Shown one piece after another: positions 40,162-47,594 of a DNA stretch of 47,594 nt; position 1 is the first letter of the stretch, and every line of letters begins with the position of its first letter. The notes beneath the pieces were generated by a model. It was given only the letters and a program-made list of their open reading frames with translations. It was not told where the DNA came from and made no database searches. Both the position numbers and the translations under genes were made by a program. The stretch is from Collinsella sp. (GTDB lineage: Bacteria > Actinomycetota > Coriobacteriia > Coriobacteriales > Coriobacteriaceae): positions 1-47,594 of the forward strand of contig DXMW01000021.1 of the NCBI GenBank assembly GCA_019414045.1. Reading direction: 5' to 3'.

Positions 40162-40867
40162 AGCGACGGGCGCGGAGCTTTTCGTAGCCGTCGGCGAAGA
40201 AGGCGACCGTGGCGGCGTCCGCCTCGGCGGCATCGGTATCGTCGGCGGGGATCACGCCGTGCTCGTCGCTCACCAGGAACAGCGCGCCCTTGAGCTGAGC
40301 GGGGATGTCTACGCGCGCGACCGGGATGTCCTTGGTCTGGGCCAGCTGTTCGATGAGCGTCGCCGTGCCGCACAGGCACTCGTCCGCCGGCGCCACAAAG
40401 GCCAGCTCGCCGTCGTTGACGGCAGCAAGCAGCTCGGGCGCCACGCCGGTTTCGTCGGCCTCGGAACGGGCCTCGGCAGAGCGGGCACGCAGCGCCTTGG
40501 CTGACGTATCGGCGAGCGGCTCGTACTCCCCCACTGTCATGGCGGCGTTGCCGTTGATGTCGATCACCAGCATGAGCACGCCGTCGTGCGCAGTATAGTC
40601 GCCCTCGGCTAGCGACCACTCAACGTGCTGCTTGGCCCAGCTGAGCATGTTATGGGTAAGTGGCTCGCCCTGCACCAGACGCTCGGACAGCGCGCGGATG
40701 TGGCGGTTGAGCATGGGCACCTTTTTGTTGGACATGCGCCAACGGCAGACAAGCGCGGGCTTGTCGAGCGTAAACTTCTCGACCGCCTCCTGATTGGCGC
40801 AAAAGTCCTCGTACGCACGCTGATCCTCGGCATTGCCAAACAGCTCGACATCATCAATCTGGGGCAT
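40160..40867 (-). CDS. Conserved-looking protein of unknown function
   Basis: 235 aa from the ATG at 40867, chosen because GAAAGG lies about 8 nt upstream; ATGs at 40873 and 40891 are alternatives. It starts MPQIDDVELFGNAEDQ and contains LVCRWRMSNKKVPMLNRHIR, HDGVLMLVIDINGNAAMTVG and LFLVSDEHGVIPADD. It is soluble, acidic and has no signal or membrane segment. No family recognised. Stands alone between the two-component system and purH. Confidence 0.75.
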   Translation of the reverse strand: MPQIDDVELFGNAEDQRAYEDFCANQEAVEKFTLDKPALVCRWRMSNKKVPMLNRHIRALSERLVQGEPLTHNMLSWAKQHVEWSLAEGDYTAHDGVLMLVIDINGNAAMTVGEYEPLADTSAKALRARSAEARSEADETGVAPELLAAVNDGELAFVAPADECLCGTATLIEQLAQTKDIPVARVDIPAQLKGALFLVSDEHGVIPADDTDAAEADAATVAFFADGYEKLRARR

Positions 40868-40908
40868 GGTCATACCTTTCGTGTTAGTCATTCCGTCCTC
40901 TTATACCA

Positions 40909-40943
40909 AAAAGACGGCCCTCCAAACGGAGCAGCCGTCTTTT
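40909..40943. terminator. Bidirectional terminator downstream of purH
   Basis: AAAAGACGGC (40909-40918) pairs with GCCGTCTTTT (40934-40943), with inner CTCC/GGAG. For purH (minus) it comes 170 nt after the stop, beyond the palindrome. Confidence 0.88.
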
Positions 40944-41013
40944 GCAGAGATTATTTTGACGATATGGTCAGGCGACCGAACAGTTTAATGGGATAGAGAA
41001 ACATCCCATTAAG

Positions 41014-41112
41014 GGTTTTCCAAGTGCCCGAGATTGCCCCGAAAGAGGAGCGCCGCGTACTAAATGTACGCAAGCGACGGTTTGAGGGGCAAGGTCGGGT
41101 GCTTGGGAAAGC
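41014..41112. repeat. Long imperfect palindrome directly after purH
   Basis: The two halves of about 47 nt are complementary at roughly 35 positions, including CCAAG/CTTGG, CCCGA/TCGGG and TTGCCCC/GGGGCAA. The apex is GCGTAC-TAAAT-GTACGC. It begins 3 nt after the purH stop codon. Confidence 0.82.
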
Positions 41113-41114
41113 CT

Positions 41115-42722
41115 CTAGTGCCTAAAATGCCTAGCTCCGGTGAAGACCATCGCAATACCATGCTCGTTGCAGGCCTGGATGCTCTCGTCATCGCGCTTGG
41201 AGCCGCCGGGCTGGATGATGCAGGTCACGCCGTGCGCGGCAAGCACGTCGACGTTGTCGCGGAACGGGAAGAACGCGTCGCTTGCACAGGCAAAGCCGCC
41301 CTTCTCCACGCCCTCGCGCTCGCAGAAGTCCTCAGCACGCTCGCAGGCCAGCAACGCGGAATCCACGCGGTTGGGCTGACCGGGGCCCATGCCAATGCCG
41401 GCCTTGCCCTTGGAGACCAGGATGGCGTTGGACTTGACGCCCTTGCAGACCTTCCAGGCAAACTCGAGCTCGGCCATCTCGGCGTCGGTGGGCTTGCGGT
41501 CGGTGGGGAACGTAAAGGTCGCGGGGTCCTCGGTCACGTGGTCGACTTCCTGCACCAGCATGCCGCCGTCGATGGAGCGCAGCTCCACATGGGCACCGTG
41601 GTCCACGCCGCCGGTAGCCAGCACGCGCAGGTTGGGGCGCTTGGCCATGCGCTCGAGCGCCTCGGCGGTATAGCTCGGGGCGATGATGACCTCGACGAAC
41701 TGCTTGTTCTGGTCGGCGAAGTGCTCAACCAGCTCAAAGGGAACTTCGCGGTTGCAGGCGATGATGCCGCCGAAGGCGCTCTTGGGATCGCAGGTAAAGG
41801 CGCGATCGTAGGCGGCCGTGATGTCCTCGGCAACGGCGGAACCGCAGGGGTTCTGATGCTTGAGGATCACGCAGGCCGGCTCGTCGAACTCGCGGACCAG
41901 GTTCCAAGCGGCGTCGGCATCCAGATAGTTGTTGTAGCTGAGCGGCTTGCCCTGGATCTGCTCGGAGCCCACGAGCGGGAACTGCGAGCTCGCGGTGTTC
42001 TCGCAGCCCTCGGCAAAACGATAGACCGTGGCCTTCTGCTGTGGGTTCTCGCCATAGCGCAGGTCGTCGACCTTTTCCAGCGAAATCTCGAGCTTGGCAG
42101 AGGTGTCCGCCACGTCGCTTGCCTGGGCGGCAAGCCAACGGGAGATAGCCGTATCGTAGGCGGCGGTAGTCTGGTAGACCTTCACCTGCAGGCGACGACG
42201 GGTGGCAAGCGTGGTGCAGCCGCCGGTCTCGCGCATCTCGGCCAGGACGGCATCGTAGTCGGCCGGGTCGGAGATGACGGTAACGCTCGCAGCGTTCTTA
42301 GCGGCGGAGCGCAGCATGGAGGGACCGCCAATGTCGATGTGCTCGATGGCGTCCGCAAAGGTGACCTCGGGGTTGGCGACGGTCTTCTCGAACTCGTACA
42401 GGTTGACGACGACCAAGTCGATTAGCTTAATGCCGTGCTGAGCGGCCTCCTGCATGTGCTGCTCGGAATCGCGGCGGGCCAGCAGCGCGCCGTGAACCTT
42501 GGGGTGTAGGGTCTTAACGCGGCCGTCCATCATCTCGGGATAGCCCGTGAACTCCTCGATGGGGGTTACGGGAACGCCCGCGTCCTCGATGGCACGAGCC
42601 GTGCCGCCCGTAGAGATGATCTCGACGCCAAAGTCATCAACCAGCGTCCGTGCGAAATCGACGACACCCGTCTTATCGGTGACCGAGATCAACGCGCGTG
42701 CGATCTTCACATCAGATCCCAT
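41115..42722 (-). CDS. purH: Bifunctional AICAR transformylase/IMP cyclohydrolase
   Basis: 535 aa. The N-terminal IMP cyclohydrolase part has ALISVTDKTGVVDFARTL, IISTGGTARAIEDAGV and GRVKTLHPKVHGALLARR. The C-terminal AICARFT has LRYGENPQQKA, LSYNNYLDADAAWNLV, HQNPCGSAVA, DPKSAFGGIIACNR and DAFFPFRDNVD, ending GARHFRH. It does the last two steps of IMP synthesis. It is monocistronic here, with the palindrome and terminator downstream. Confidence 0.97.
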   Translation of the reverse strand: MGSDVKIARALISVTDKTGVVDFARTLVDDFGVEIISTGGTARAIEDAGVPVTPIEEFTGYPEMMDGRVKTLHPKVHGALLARRDSEQHMQEAAQHGIKLIDLVVVNLYEFEKTVANPEVTFADAIEHIDIGGPSMLRSAAKNAASVTVISDPADYDAVLAEMRETGGCTTLATRRRLQVKVYQTTAAYDTAISRWLAAQASDVADTSAKLEISLEKVDDLRYGENPQQKATVYRFAEGCENTASSQFPLVGSEQIQGKPLSYNNYLDADAAWNLVREFDEPACVILKHQNPCGSAVAEDITAAYDRAFTCDPKSAFGGIIACNREVPFELVEHFADQNKQFVEVIIAPSYTAEALERMAKRPNLRVLATGGVDHGAHVELRSIDGGMLVQEVDHVTEDPATFTFPTDRKPTDAEMAELEFAWKVCKGVKSNAILVSKGKAGIGMGPGQPNRVDSALLACERAEDFCEREGVEKGGFACASDAFFPFRDNVDVLAAHGVTCIIQPGGSKRDDESIQACNEHGIAMVFTGARHFRH

Positions 42723-42796
42723 GCAGTCCTCCTGTCTGGTACGCCGCCGTGCTCTGTGAGTCGGTGATACGTCGATCTGCAGCGCTCGCGCAGCGG

Positions 42797-42818
42797 CATT
42801 GAAAATACTGATTCAATG
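42797..42818. promoter_or_regulatory. Palindromic box upstream of purH
   Basis: CATTGAA-N8-TTCAATG, perfect 7-bp arms, about 75 nt before purH. It may be an operator for the gene. Nearby CGTTGC-ACCCC-GCAACG (about 42836-42852) is a second small stem. 42723-43000 has no other feature I can support. Confidence 0.4.
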
Positions 42819-43000
42819 TAGCGCATCGAGCGCGACGTTGCACCCCGCAACGCACGGCTGTGTAGAAAAAGTTTGCGAGCGGGGGGTTGCAAGAGCGCCG
42901 CTGGGCACGGTGAGTTGATGGAACACAGGGGCACCATAATTAGATGCCAATGGCGTGGTAGAACTGTGCTCGATATGCATCCGCAAAAGAAAGAGGCACC

Positions 43001-43642
43001 ATGGTCTCGCGGGTTCTCTACCGACCGTTTGATACCGAAGATTTCGACGCCATCGCGCTGATTCTGCAGCAGCTTTGGCACAACAACTCGGATAACGATG
43101 AGTACAACCGCCTCGAAGCCGCGTGCGACCTCGCCTATTGCCTTTCTTCCTCAACGTTTTCGCAGGTTGCAGTTATAGATGGCGAGGCGCGCGGCATTTC
43201 GCTTGCGCGTGCGGGACAGAGCTCCGGCACCGCCGTCAGGGAACATTGGATGGATACTGAGCGTACACTGCTGTCGCAGATGCGTGAGCTAGAACCCGAG
43301 TCGTGCGCCGAGTATCTCTCGTTTGTGCGCGCCACCATTCGAACCAACAACCGCCTGCTCGAGAAAAGCCCACTGCCGCATGACAATGAGGTCACGCTGC
43401 TCGCCGTCGACCCTGACGTCCACGGCCTGGGCGTGGGATCGGTGCTGCTCGACGCCGCAATCTCACATCTGTCCTCGTGCGGGGCGACCAGCGCACACCT
43501 GTACACCGACTCCAACTGCTCGTGGAAGTTCTACGAGTTGCACGGCTTTAAGCGCACGGCCACGCACCGCGCCAACCGCGAAGAGCGTCGTCACGACATG
43601 CCGCGCGAAAGCTTTCTCTACGAACTCGACCTAACAGCCTAG
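43001..43642 (+). CDS. GNAT family N-acetyltransferase
   Basis: 213 aa. C-terminal GNAT core with the acetyl-CoA motif LLAVDPDVHGLGVGSVLLDAAI and the later LYTDSNCSWKFYELHGFKRT. The N-terminal ~110 residues include LYRPFDTEDFDAIALILQQLW. The substrate cannot be told. AGAGG lies upstream of the ATG. It is a single gene on the plus strand. Confidence 0.9.
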   Translation: MVSRVLYRPFDTEDFDAIALILQQLWHNNSDNDEYNRLEAACDLAYCLSSSTFSQVAVIDGEARGISLARAGQSSGTAVREHWMDTERTLLSQMRELEPESCAEYLSFVRATIRTNNRLLEKSPLPHDNEVTLLAVDPDVHGLGVGSVLLDAAISHLSSCGATSAHLYTDSNCSWKFYELHGFKRTATHRANREERRHDMPRESFLYELDLTA

Positions 43643-43657
43643 CCCAAGCAGCCACAC

Positions 43658-43730
43658 CTAGTCATTTAAGAACGTCCCCAATGACTGATCCCCAACAACT
43701 AGTCATTTAAGTCTGCCCCCAATGAGTGGC
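43658..43730. repeat. Two tandem AGTCATT/AATGACT hairpin units with GTCCCC/GCCCCC cores
   Basis: CTAGTCATTTAAG at 43658 and at 43699 are direct repeats. In each unit AGTCATT faces AATGACT or AATGAGT across a cytosine-rich core (AACGTCCCC, TCTGCCCCC). This is the same GGGAC/GTCCC design as the other loci. It lies 16 nt after the GNAT gene. Confidence 0.75.
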
Positions 43731-43751
43731 CTAGGGGTTTGTAGATAGCCG

Positions 43752-43979
43752 TGGTCAAAATACATCAAATATGAGTACTGTTACCTTTTTAGTAGCAGCG
43801 ATTCGGGGCATTTTTGATGCTTATAGGCATGGCGACCAGCTGCACGAGCTGACGTAACTCCCCAAATGTTCAATAAAATGGGCTCCTAACGAGAGGTACT
43901 CTCATTAGGAGCCCATTATTATGTGCAAACATATGTGACCAACGCAGCAACAGTACTCATATTTGGCATTTTTTGTCCA
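43752..43979. repeat. Palindromic AT-rich element, copy C
   Basis: 228-bp element, the same length as copy B. Left end TGGTCAAAATACATC then AAATATGAGTACTG; the 19-nt core CCTTTTTAGTAGCAGCG is shared with copy B. Right end (inverse) TGGACAAAAAATGCC then AAATATGAGTACTGTTGC. It carries a strong internal hairpin. It lies between a plus-strand gene and a convergent minus-strand gene. Confidence 0.85.
43877..43920 (+). terminator. Long hairpin within element copy C
   Basis: AATGGGCTCCTAA (43877-43889) pairs perfectly with TTAGGAGCCCATT (43905-43917), with a nested GAGAG-GTA-CTCTC stem (43891-43903). ATTATT follows. Probable end of the GNAT transcript. Confidence 0.75.
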
Positions 43980-44093
43980 CTGCCCCTTGCGCGAAGGTCC
44001 TCAGCGGAAAGTTTGACCCGTTTCGATGCACAAAAATGGGATGAATCTTCCCTGGCAACCGCCCAGAAAGATCCACCCCAAAGCAAGCGCTCG

Positions 44094-46040
44094 CTAGAAC
44101 GTTCCGCCGCCGCCTCCGCCGACGCCGCCACCGCCGCCACCGGAAAAGCCGCCACCGCTGCCGCCGCTCGAGCTATCGGAACTCGAAGCCAGCTCGCGGA
44201 TGGTCTCGTGGTACACATCGTTGAACGAATCGAGCGGGGACTCGTTGCCGTAGTGGTGGTAATACCACCAGTAGCAGGGGTAGTTGTCGTAGAAATCGTC
44301 ACTGTTGCGCAGATCCGCAGGCACGGCCTCGGCCAGCTGTCGCAGCACTTCTTTCGAAACGCCCAGGGCAACGCCCATCACCAGCAGTTTGTTCCACAAG
44401 ATCAGGTCGCTGGGGATAGCCTCCTTCAGGCGCGTAAAGTCCTCGAGCCAATGCTTGAGCGCCTTGCAACGAGCCGCCACCTCGGCGCCCTCCGGCGTGT
44501 AACGGCGGAAGGTGCAGCTCAGGACAAAGCCCACGATCGTGACGGGAATCGAGATCATAGCGGCGCCGACGTTGGCGTCCGCAAAGTCGGTATAGATCAG
44601 AGAGCCCAGAATGCCAAAGACAATGATGATGCCGAGAACCAGGCCGGCCACCATCGCGATAGTGCCATCCGATGCGATAAACTCGCGCGCCTCCAGCTTG
44701 CCCTTAACCGTGCTCTGATAGTCCTCGAGCTTGTCGCCAACAGATGTGGTGCGCTCGCTAGCGTACTCCTCCAGTTCGCTAAACGTGCGCGAACGGACTC
44801 CGTCCTTATCGGGCTTAACGCCGGCGAAGAAGACCTTGAGCACATCGCGATCGATGCCGTCCTTCTTGGCAGCCTTCCAGGCCTCGTCGGTCACCGTGAT
44901 GCGATACGTCTGCTCCTCTTTTTCGCGACGGAGCAGGCCCTTCTTCTTGGCCTCGGTCGCTTCTTCCAGCTTGATCACGCGGTCGTCGGTCAGCTTCATC
45001 AGCGTGGCGATATATGCCTGATCGGGCACGTTGTTCCAGCTCATAAGAGCTGCAAGCACCGCGGGATGGTCGGCGGAGGGCACATCGCGGAAGTACTCGT
45101 CTTGGAAGAGCGGCTTGGGCTTGGGCCTGCGTAGCTTGAGCACAACGATTGTGCCGGTAAAGGCGACCGCCGCGACAATACTTAGCGCGGCAAGCGCATT
45201 GGCAATCATGCGAGCGTGAGCGCGGCGGGCGTTAGCTTCGTCGTCCCATTCCTTCTCTTCGCTCAGGATCGTTGACATGCGCTCTTCGCCCGAAGCGGCA
45301 AGCTGCGGTACCCAGTCGCTGGGGAAGGCAATGCGTGCCTCGGCGAATTCGCCCTGATGCACGCAGGGAATGGTATAGGTGACCATGGGCTCGTCCGCAT
45401 CGAGCGACACGTCGCCCGTCAGCGGGCCGTGGCCCCATGCACGGAAGTTATCGCCCTTGACGGCCGCCGTCCCGGCAGCGGCATTTGCAAAGTAGACTTC
45501 CATCTCGACGTCATCGGAGTCCGCCGACCAGCCGTCGCCGACGAATTTCCAGTAGAGCTCGGCGGTATCGGCCCAGTTCATAACTGCACCAGTCATGGAA
45601 TAACTCACGTAGTAGATTGCGCTGTCGCCGCTCTCGTGGGGGCTGAACACCTTAATCTTTACGCCGTCGTCGGACTGTTCCACCGTGTAAACGCCGTCGT
45701 CGCCTTTGTTTGCGCTGTCAACCTTGTTAAACGCAGCGTCGTCTTCCTCGACACTCAGCACATTGACGACCACCGAGCCGCCTTGCTGGTTAGAGCCTGT
45801 ATTGATATCCCAATACACGCCGTTAATGTCATCGTCGAAATCGAACTGGCGTCCCTCGACAACGGTCAGCGAGCCATCGGCCTCAACCGTGGCACCGATA
45901 TAGGTTTGGCTCATGGAGTAGCCGTCGGCGTGCGCGACGGCAGGCAGCAGCAACAACGCAAGCGCGACGAGTGCGCAGACGGAAGCGAACCGCGCAAACC
46001 GGCGGGGCTGCCGACAGGGCTGGGCAACGGGGGCGTTCAT
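44094..46040 (-). CDS. DUF2207 family membrane protein
   Basis: 648 aa from the ATG at 46040 (AAAGGA upstream). A signal peptide (ASVCALVALALLLLPAVAHA) is followed by a beta-rich extracytoplasmic domain typical of DUF2207 (SLTVVEGRQFDFDDDINGVYWDIN), a membrane helix near residues 280-305, a cytoplasmic region with a winged-helix-like stretch, two further helices, and a glycine-rich C-terminus (GGGGVGGGGG). It lacks known catalytic residues. It is a single gene. Function of the family is unknown. Confidence 0.85.
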   Translation of the reverse strand: MNAPVAQPCRQPRRFARFASVCALVALALLLLPAVAHADGYSMSQTYIGATVEADGSLTVVEGRQFDFDDDINGVYWDINTGSNQQGGSVVVNVLSVEEDDAAFNKVDSANKGDDGVYTVEQSDDGVKIKVFSPHESGDSAIYYVSYSMTGAVMNWADTAELYWKFVGDGWSADSDDVEMEVYFANAAAGTAAVKGDNFRAWGHGPLTGDVSLDADEPMVTYTIPCVHQGEFAEARIAFPSDWVPQLAASGEERMSTILSEEKEWDDEANARRAHARMIANALAALSIVAAVAFTGTIVVLKLRRPKPKPLFQDEYFRDVPSADHPAVLAALMSWNNVPDQAYIATLMKLTDDRVIKLEEATEAKKKGLLRREKEEQTYRITVTDEAWKAAKKDGIDRDVLKVFFAGVKPDKDGVRSRTFSELEEYASERTTSVGDKLEDYQSTVKGKLEAREFIASDGTIAMVAGLVLGIIIVFGILGSLIYTDFADANVGAAMISIPVTIVGFVLSCTFRRYTPEGAEVAARCKALKHWLEDFTRLKEAIPSDLILWNKLLVMGVALGVSKEVLRQLAEAVPADLRNSDDFYDNYPCYWWYYHHYGNESPLDSFNDVYHETIRELASSSDSSSGGSGGGFSGGGGGGVGGGGGGTF

Positions 46041-46142
46041 AGGCACATCCTTTGTCTGTGGTACCAGTAGCGTCATTGTCCCACGTTTGCGGGTTCATGT
46101 GACGAACATCTAGGTCAGCGGAGCGTCAAAACGGGACAAAAG

Positions 46143-46361
46143 TCACGCCCGCCGCCGGCACCTGGTGACGTTCCTTATCTGCCGGTAATCTGGAACACTC
46201 CTTGGCATAGCCCGCTCCGGCAATAGATACCACTTCATAGCTCCATCACAGGTGTAGCGGCTTTGTGTGGGCGCGGCATGCGCTGATTGAGCCGCCAGTT
46301 GAGGGGCATAAAGCAGTTGAGCGAAAACGGTTTGCCCCTTTGCCGTCCGCTTGAGGATCAT
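46143..46361 (-). CDS. Possible small protein or gene remnant
   Basis: A 72-aa ORF whose ATG has AAAAGGGGGA just upstream (spacing 1 nt, too short for an ideal site). It contains QSRYTCDGAMKWYLLPE. It lies in the 509-bp gap between the DUF2207 gene and gluQ. No family recognised, and codon use cannot settle it. A REP-like GACGTTCCTTATCTGCCGG string overlaps its 3' end, which counts against a conserved gene. I see nothing else in 46041-46378. Confidence 0.25.
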   Translation of the reverse strand: MILKRTAKGQTVFAQLLYAPQLAAQSAHAAPTQSRYTCDGAMKWYLLPERAMPRSVPDYRQIRNVTRCRRRA

Positions 46362-46378
46362 GTCCCCCTTTTCCGCGG

Positions 46379-46412
46379 AAACCCCGGCAGTTGCGAAGAG
46401 CTGCCGGGGTTT
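46379..46412. terminator. Terminator-like hairpin before gluQ
   Basis: AAACCCCGGCAG (46379-46390) pairs with CTGCCGGGGTTT (46401-46412), 12 bp perfect, loop 10 nt. TTT then CTGTCGTTT follows on the plus strand. Which gene it serves is unclear. Confidence 0.65.
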
Positions 46413-46536
46413 CTGTCGTTTGAGGGCTAGATTGATTGACGACGATTAAGGCGCCGAGCCGGTGGTCCGGCACGCGCAACGTGTGGCCTCAGCAACTTGC
46501 AGGCCACGGCAGCGTCTCCCCCACCGCGCCCCGCGC

Positions 46537-46542
46537 TATACT
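46537..46542 (+). promoter_or_regulatory. TATACT box 7 nt before the gluQ start
   Basis: TATACT ends only 7 nt before the ATG at 46550, and no ribosome-binding site can be placed between them. If used as a -10, the transcript would begin at or next to the start codon (leaderless). Confidence 0.45.
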
Positions 46543-46549
46543 CGTCCGC

Positions 46550-47554
46550 ATGGACATCAACGCACGCAACATAGCAACAACCGCCGCCGACGCGCCAACG
46601 ACGCCGGCCGCTCCCGCGCCCGTCGTGGGGCGCTTCGCCCCGTCGCCCTCGGGCCGTATGCACCTGGGCAACGTGTTCAGCTGCCTGTGCGCATGGCTTT
46701 CGGCCCGCAGCCAGGGCGGCAGCATCGTGTTACGCATTGAGGACCTGGACGATCGCTGCAAGCGCCCGGAACTTGCCGCCCAATTGATTGACGACCTGGC
46801 CTGGCTGGGGCTGGAGTGGGACGAAGGCCCCTACTACCAGCACGACCGCCTAGACCTGTACGAGAGCGCCTTGCGCCGGCTGAAAGACGCCGGCCTCACC
46901 TATCCCTGCTTTTGCACGCGCGCCGAGCTCCACACCGCAAGCGCGCCGCACGCCAGCGACGGCACGCCCATCTACCGCGGCGCCTGCCGAGGCCTTTCTG
47001 CCGAGGAGGTTACCCGCCGCAGCGCCCTGCGCGCTCCCGCCACGCGCCTGCGTGTGCCCGCCGTCGACGACCTCGCCGGCGACGTGATCGAATTCGTTGA
47101 CCGCACGTACGGAGCCCAATGCGAGGCACTCGCCACCGAGTGCGGCGACTTTTTGGTGCGCCGCAGCGACGGCGTGTTTGCCTATCAGCTGGCCGTGGTG
47201 GTCGACGACGCTGCCATGGGCGTCACCGAGATCGTACGCGGATGCGACCTGCTTGGTTCCACGCCGCGCCAGATCTATCTGCAACATCTGCTGGGACTGC
47301 CCACACCGCGCTACGCGCACATCCCGCTGCTCATGTCGCCGGACGGCCGCCGCCTTTCCAAGCGCGATCGCGATCTGGACCTGGGCGAGCTCCGCACCCG
47401 CTTTGGCACACCCGAGGCACTGTTGGGATGGCTCGCCGGGCAAACAGGCATCGCGCCGGACACCACGCCGCGTACCGCCGAGCAGCTGGTCGAGCACTTT
47501 AGCTGGGACGTCATCCGCGCGCACCGCGAGAACATCACCGTAATGGCCGAGTAG
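46550..47554 (+). CDS. gluQ: Glutamyl-Q tRNA(Asp) synthetase
   Basis: 334 aa from the ATG at 46550. A GluRS-like catalytic domain without an anticodon-binding domain. HIGH-like FAPSPSGRMHLGN, IVLRIEDLDDRCKRP, zinc site CFCTRAEL with YRGACRG, and KMSKS-like DGRRLSKRDRD. The enzyme attaches glutamate to queuosine in tRNA(Asp). The zinc ligand pattern C-x-C...Y-x3-C and the length argue for GluQ over GltX. Confidence 0.88.
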   Translation: MDINARNIATTAADAPTTPAAPAPVVGRFAPSPSGRMHLGNVFSCLCAWLSARSQGGSIVLRIEDLDDRCKRPELAAQLIDDLAWLGLEWDEGPYYQHDRLDLYESALRRLKDAGLTYPCFCTRAELHTASAPHASDGTPIYRGACRGLSAEEVTRRSALRAPATRLRVPAVDDLAGDVIEFVDRTYGAQCEALATECGDFLVRRSDGVFAYQLAVVVDDAAMGVTEIVRGCDLLGSTPRQIYLQHLLGLPTPRYAHIPLLMSPDGRRLSKRDRDLDLGELRTRFGTPEALLGWLAGQTGIAPDTTPRTAEQLVEHFSWDVIRAHRENITVMAE

Positions 47555-47594
47555 TCAAACGCCCTGCCCCCTTCACTACCCCCCCCCCGACGAG

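Overview
The window looks like chromosomal DNA of a high-GC gut actinobacterium of class Coriobacteriia, most like Collinsella. This is an inference from gene content: an archaeal-type topoisomerase I with a lysine-rich tail, a Tat/HypAB cluster, a Mn-dependent pyrophosphatase, a cellobiose-type PTS, a RicT with a long arginine-rich tail, and high-GC codon use with strong shadow ORFs. About 41 protein genes are supported, most on the minus strand. No rRNA, tRNA, CRISPR array or intact insertion sequence was seen.

Layout. 1-6.6 kb (minus): hydroxyisobutyrate-type dehydrogenase with a His/Cys-rich metal-binding tail, small membrane protein, HEAT protein, isocitrate dehydrogenase and SurA-like membrane protein, preceded by DegV and long-form HPF. 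6.7-14 kb (minus): orphan solute-binding lipoprotein, an AbiEi/DUF559-like protein, ComF, then the tmk-holB-ricT operon. 14.2-15.2 kb (plus): zinc-ribbon membrane protein. 15.3-20.5 kb (minus): a tight tatA-tatC-hypA-hypB-topA run. 20.6-24.4 kb: STAS protein, aspartate aminotransferase, an 84-aa orphan and NhaA. 24.7-32.7 kb: pyrophosphatase, ROK kinase, beta-glucoside PTS (IIA, IIB, IIC) with 6-phospho-beta-glucosidase, a divergent GntR regulator and mannose-6-phosphate isomerase. 33-37.3 kb (minus): PcrA helicase and UppP. 37.5-40.9 kb: universal stress protein, a BceRS-like two-component system and an unknown gene. 41-47.6 kb: PurH, GNAT acetyltransferase, DUF2207 membrane protein and glutamyl-Q tRNA(Asp) synthetase.

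The intergenic DNA is the most unusual part. (i) Three copies of a 217-228 bp AT-rich element with inverted ends sharing TGGYCAAAA and AAATATGAGTACTG lie at 8195, 22763 and 43752. (ii) Long imperfect palindromes with a small apical hairpin begin 3-13 nt after the stop codons of pcrA, purH and uspA. (iii) Several inverted repeats carry a GGGAC/GTCCC core but have locus-specific arms, like REP/REPIN elements. (iv) A 39-bp-period tandem repeat carries a palindromic GTTC-N7-GGAAC box. These families, most of all (i), are the best candidates for something undescribed.

How genes work together. The GntR/PTS/GH1 cluster imports and cleaves a phosphorylated beta-glucoside, and the nearby ROK kinase and ManA feed hexoses into glycolysis. 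HypA/HypB nickel maturation beside Tat export fits a folded, exported NiFe enzyme encoded elsewhere. tmk-holB-ricT is a classic Gram-positive housekeeping group.
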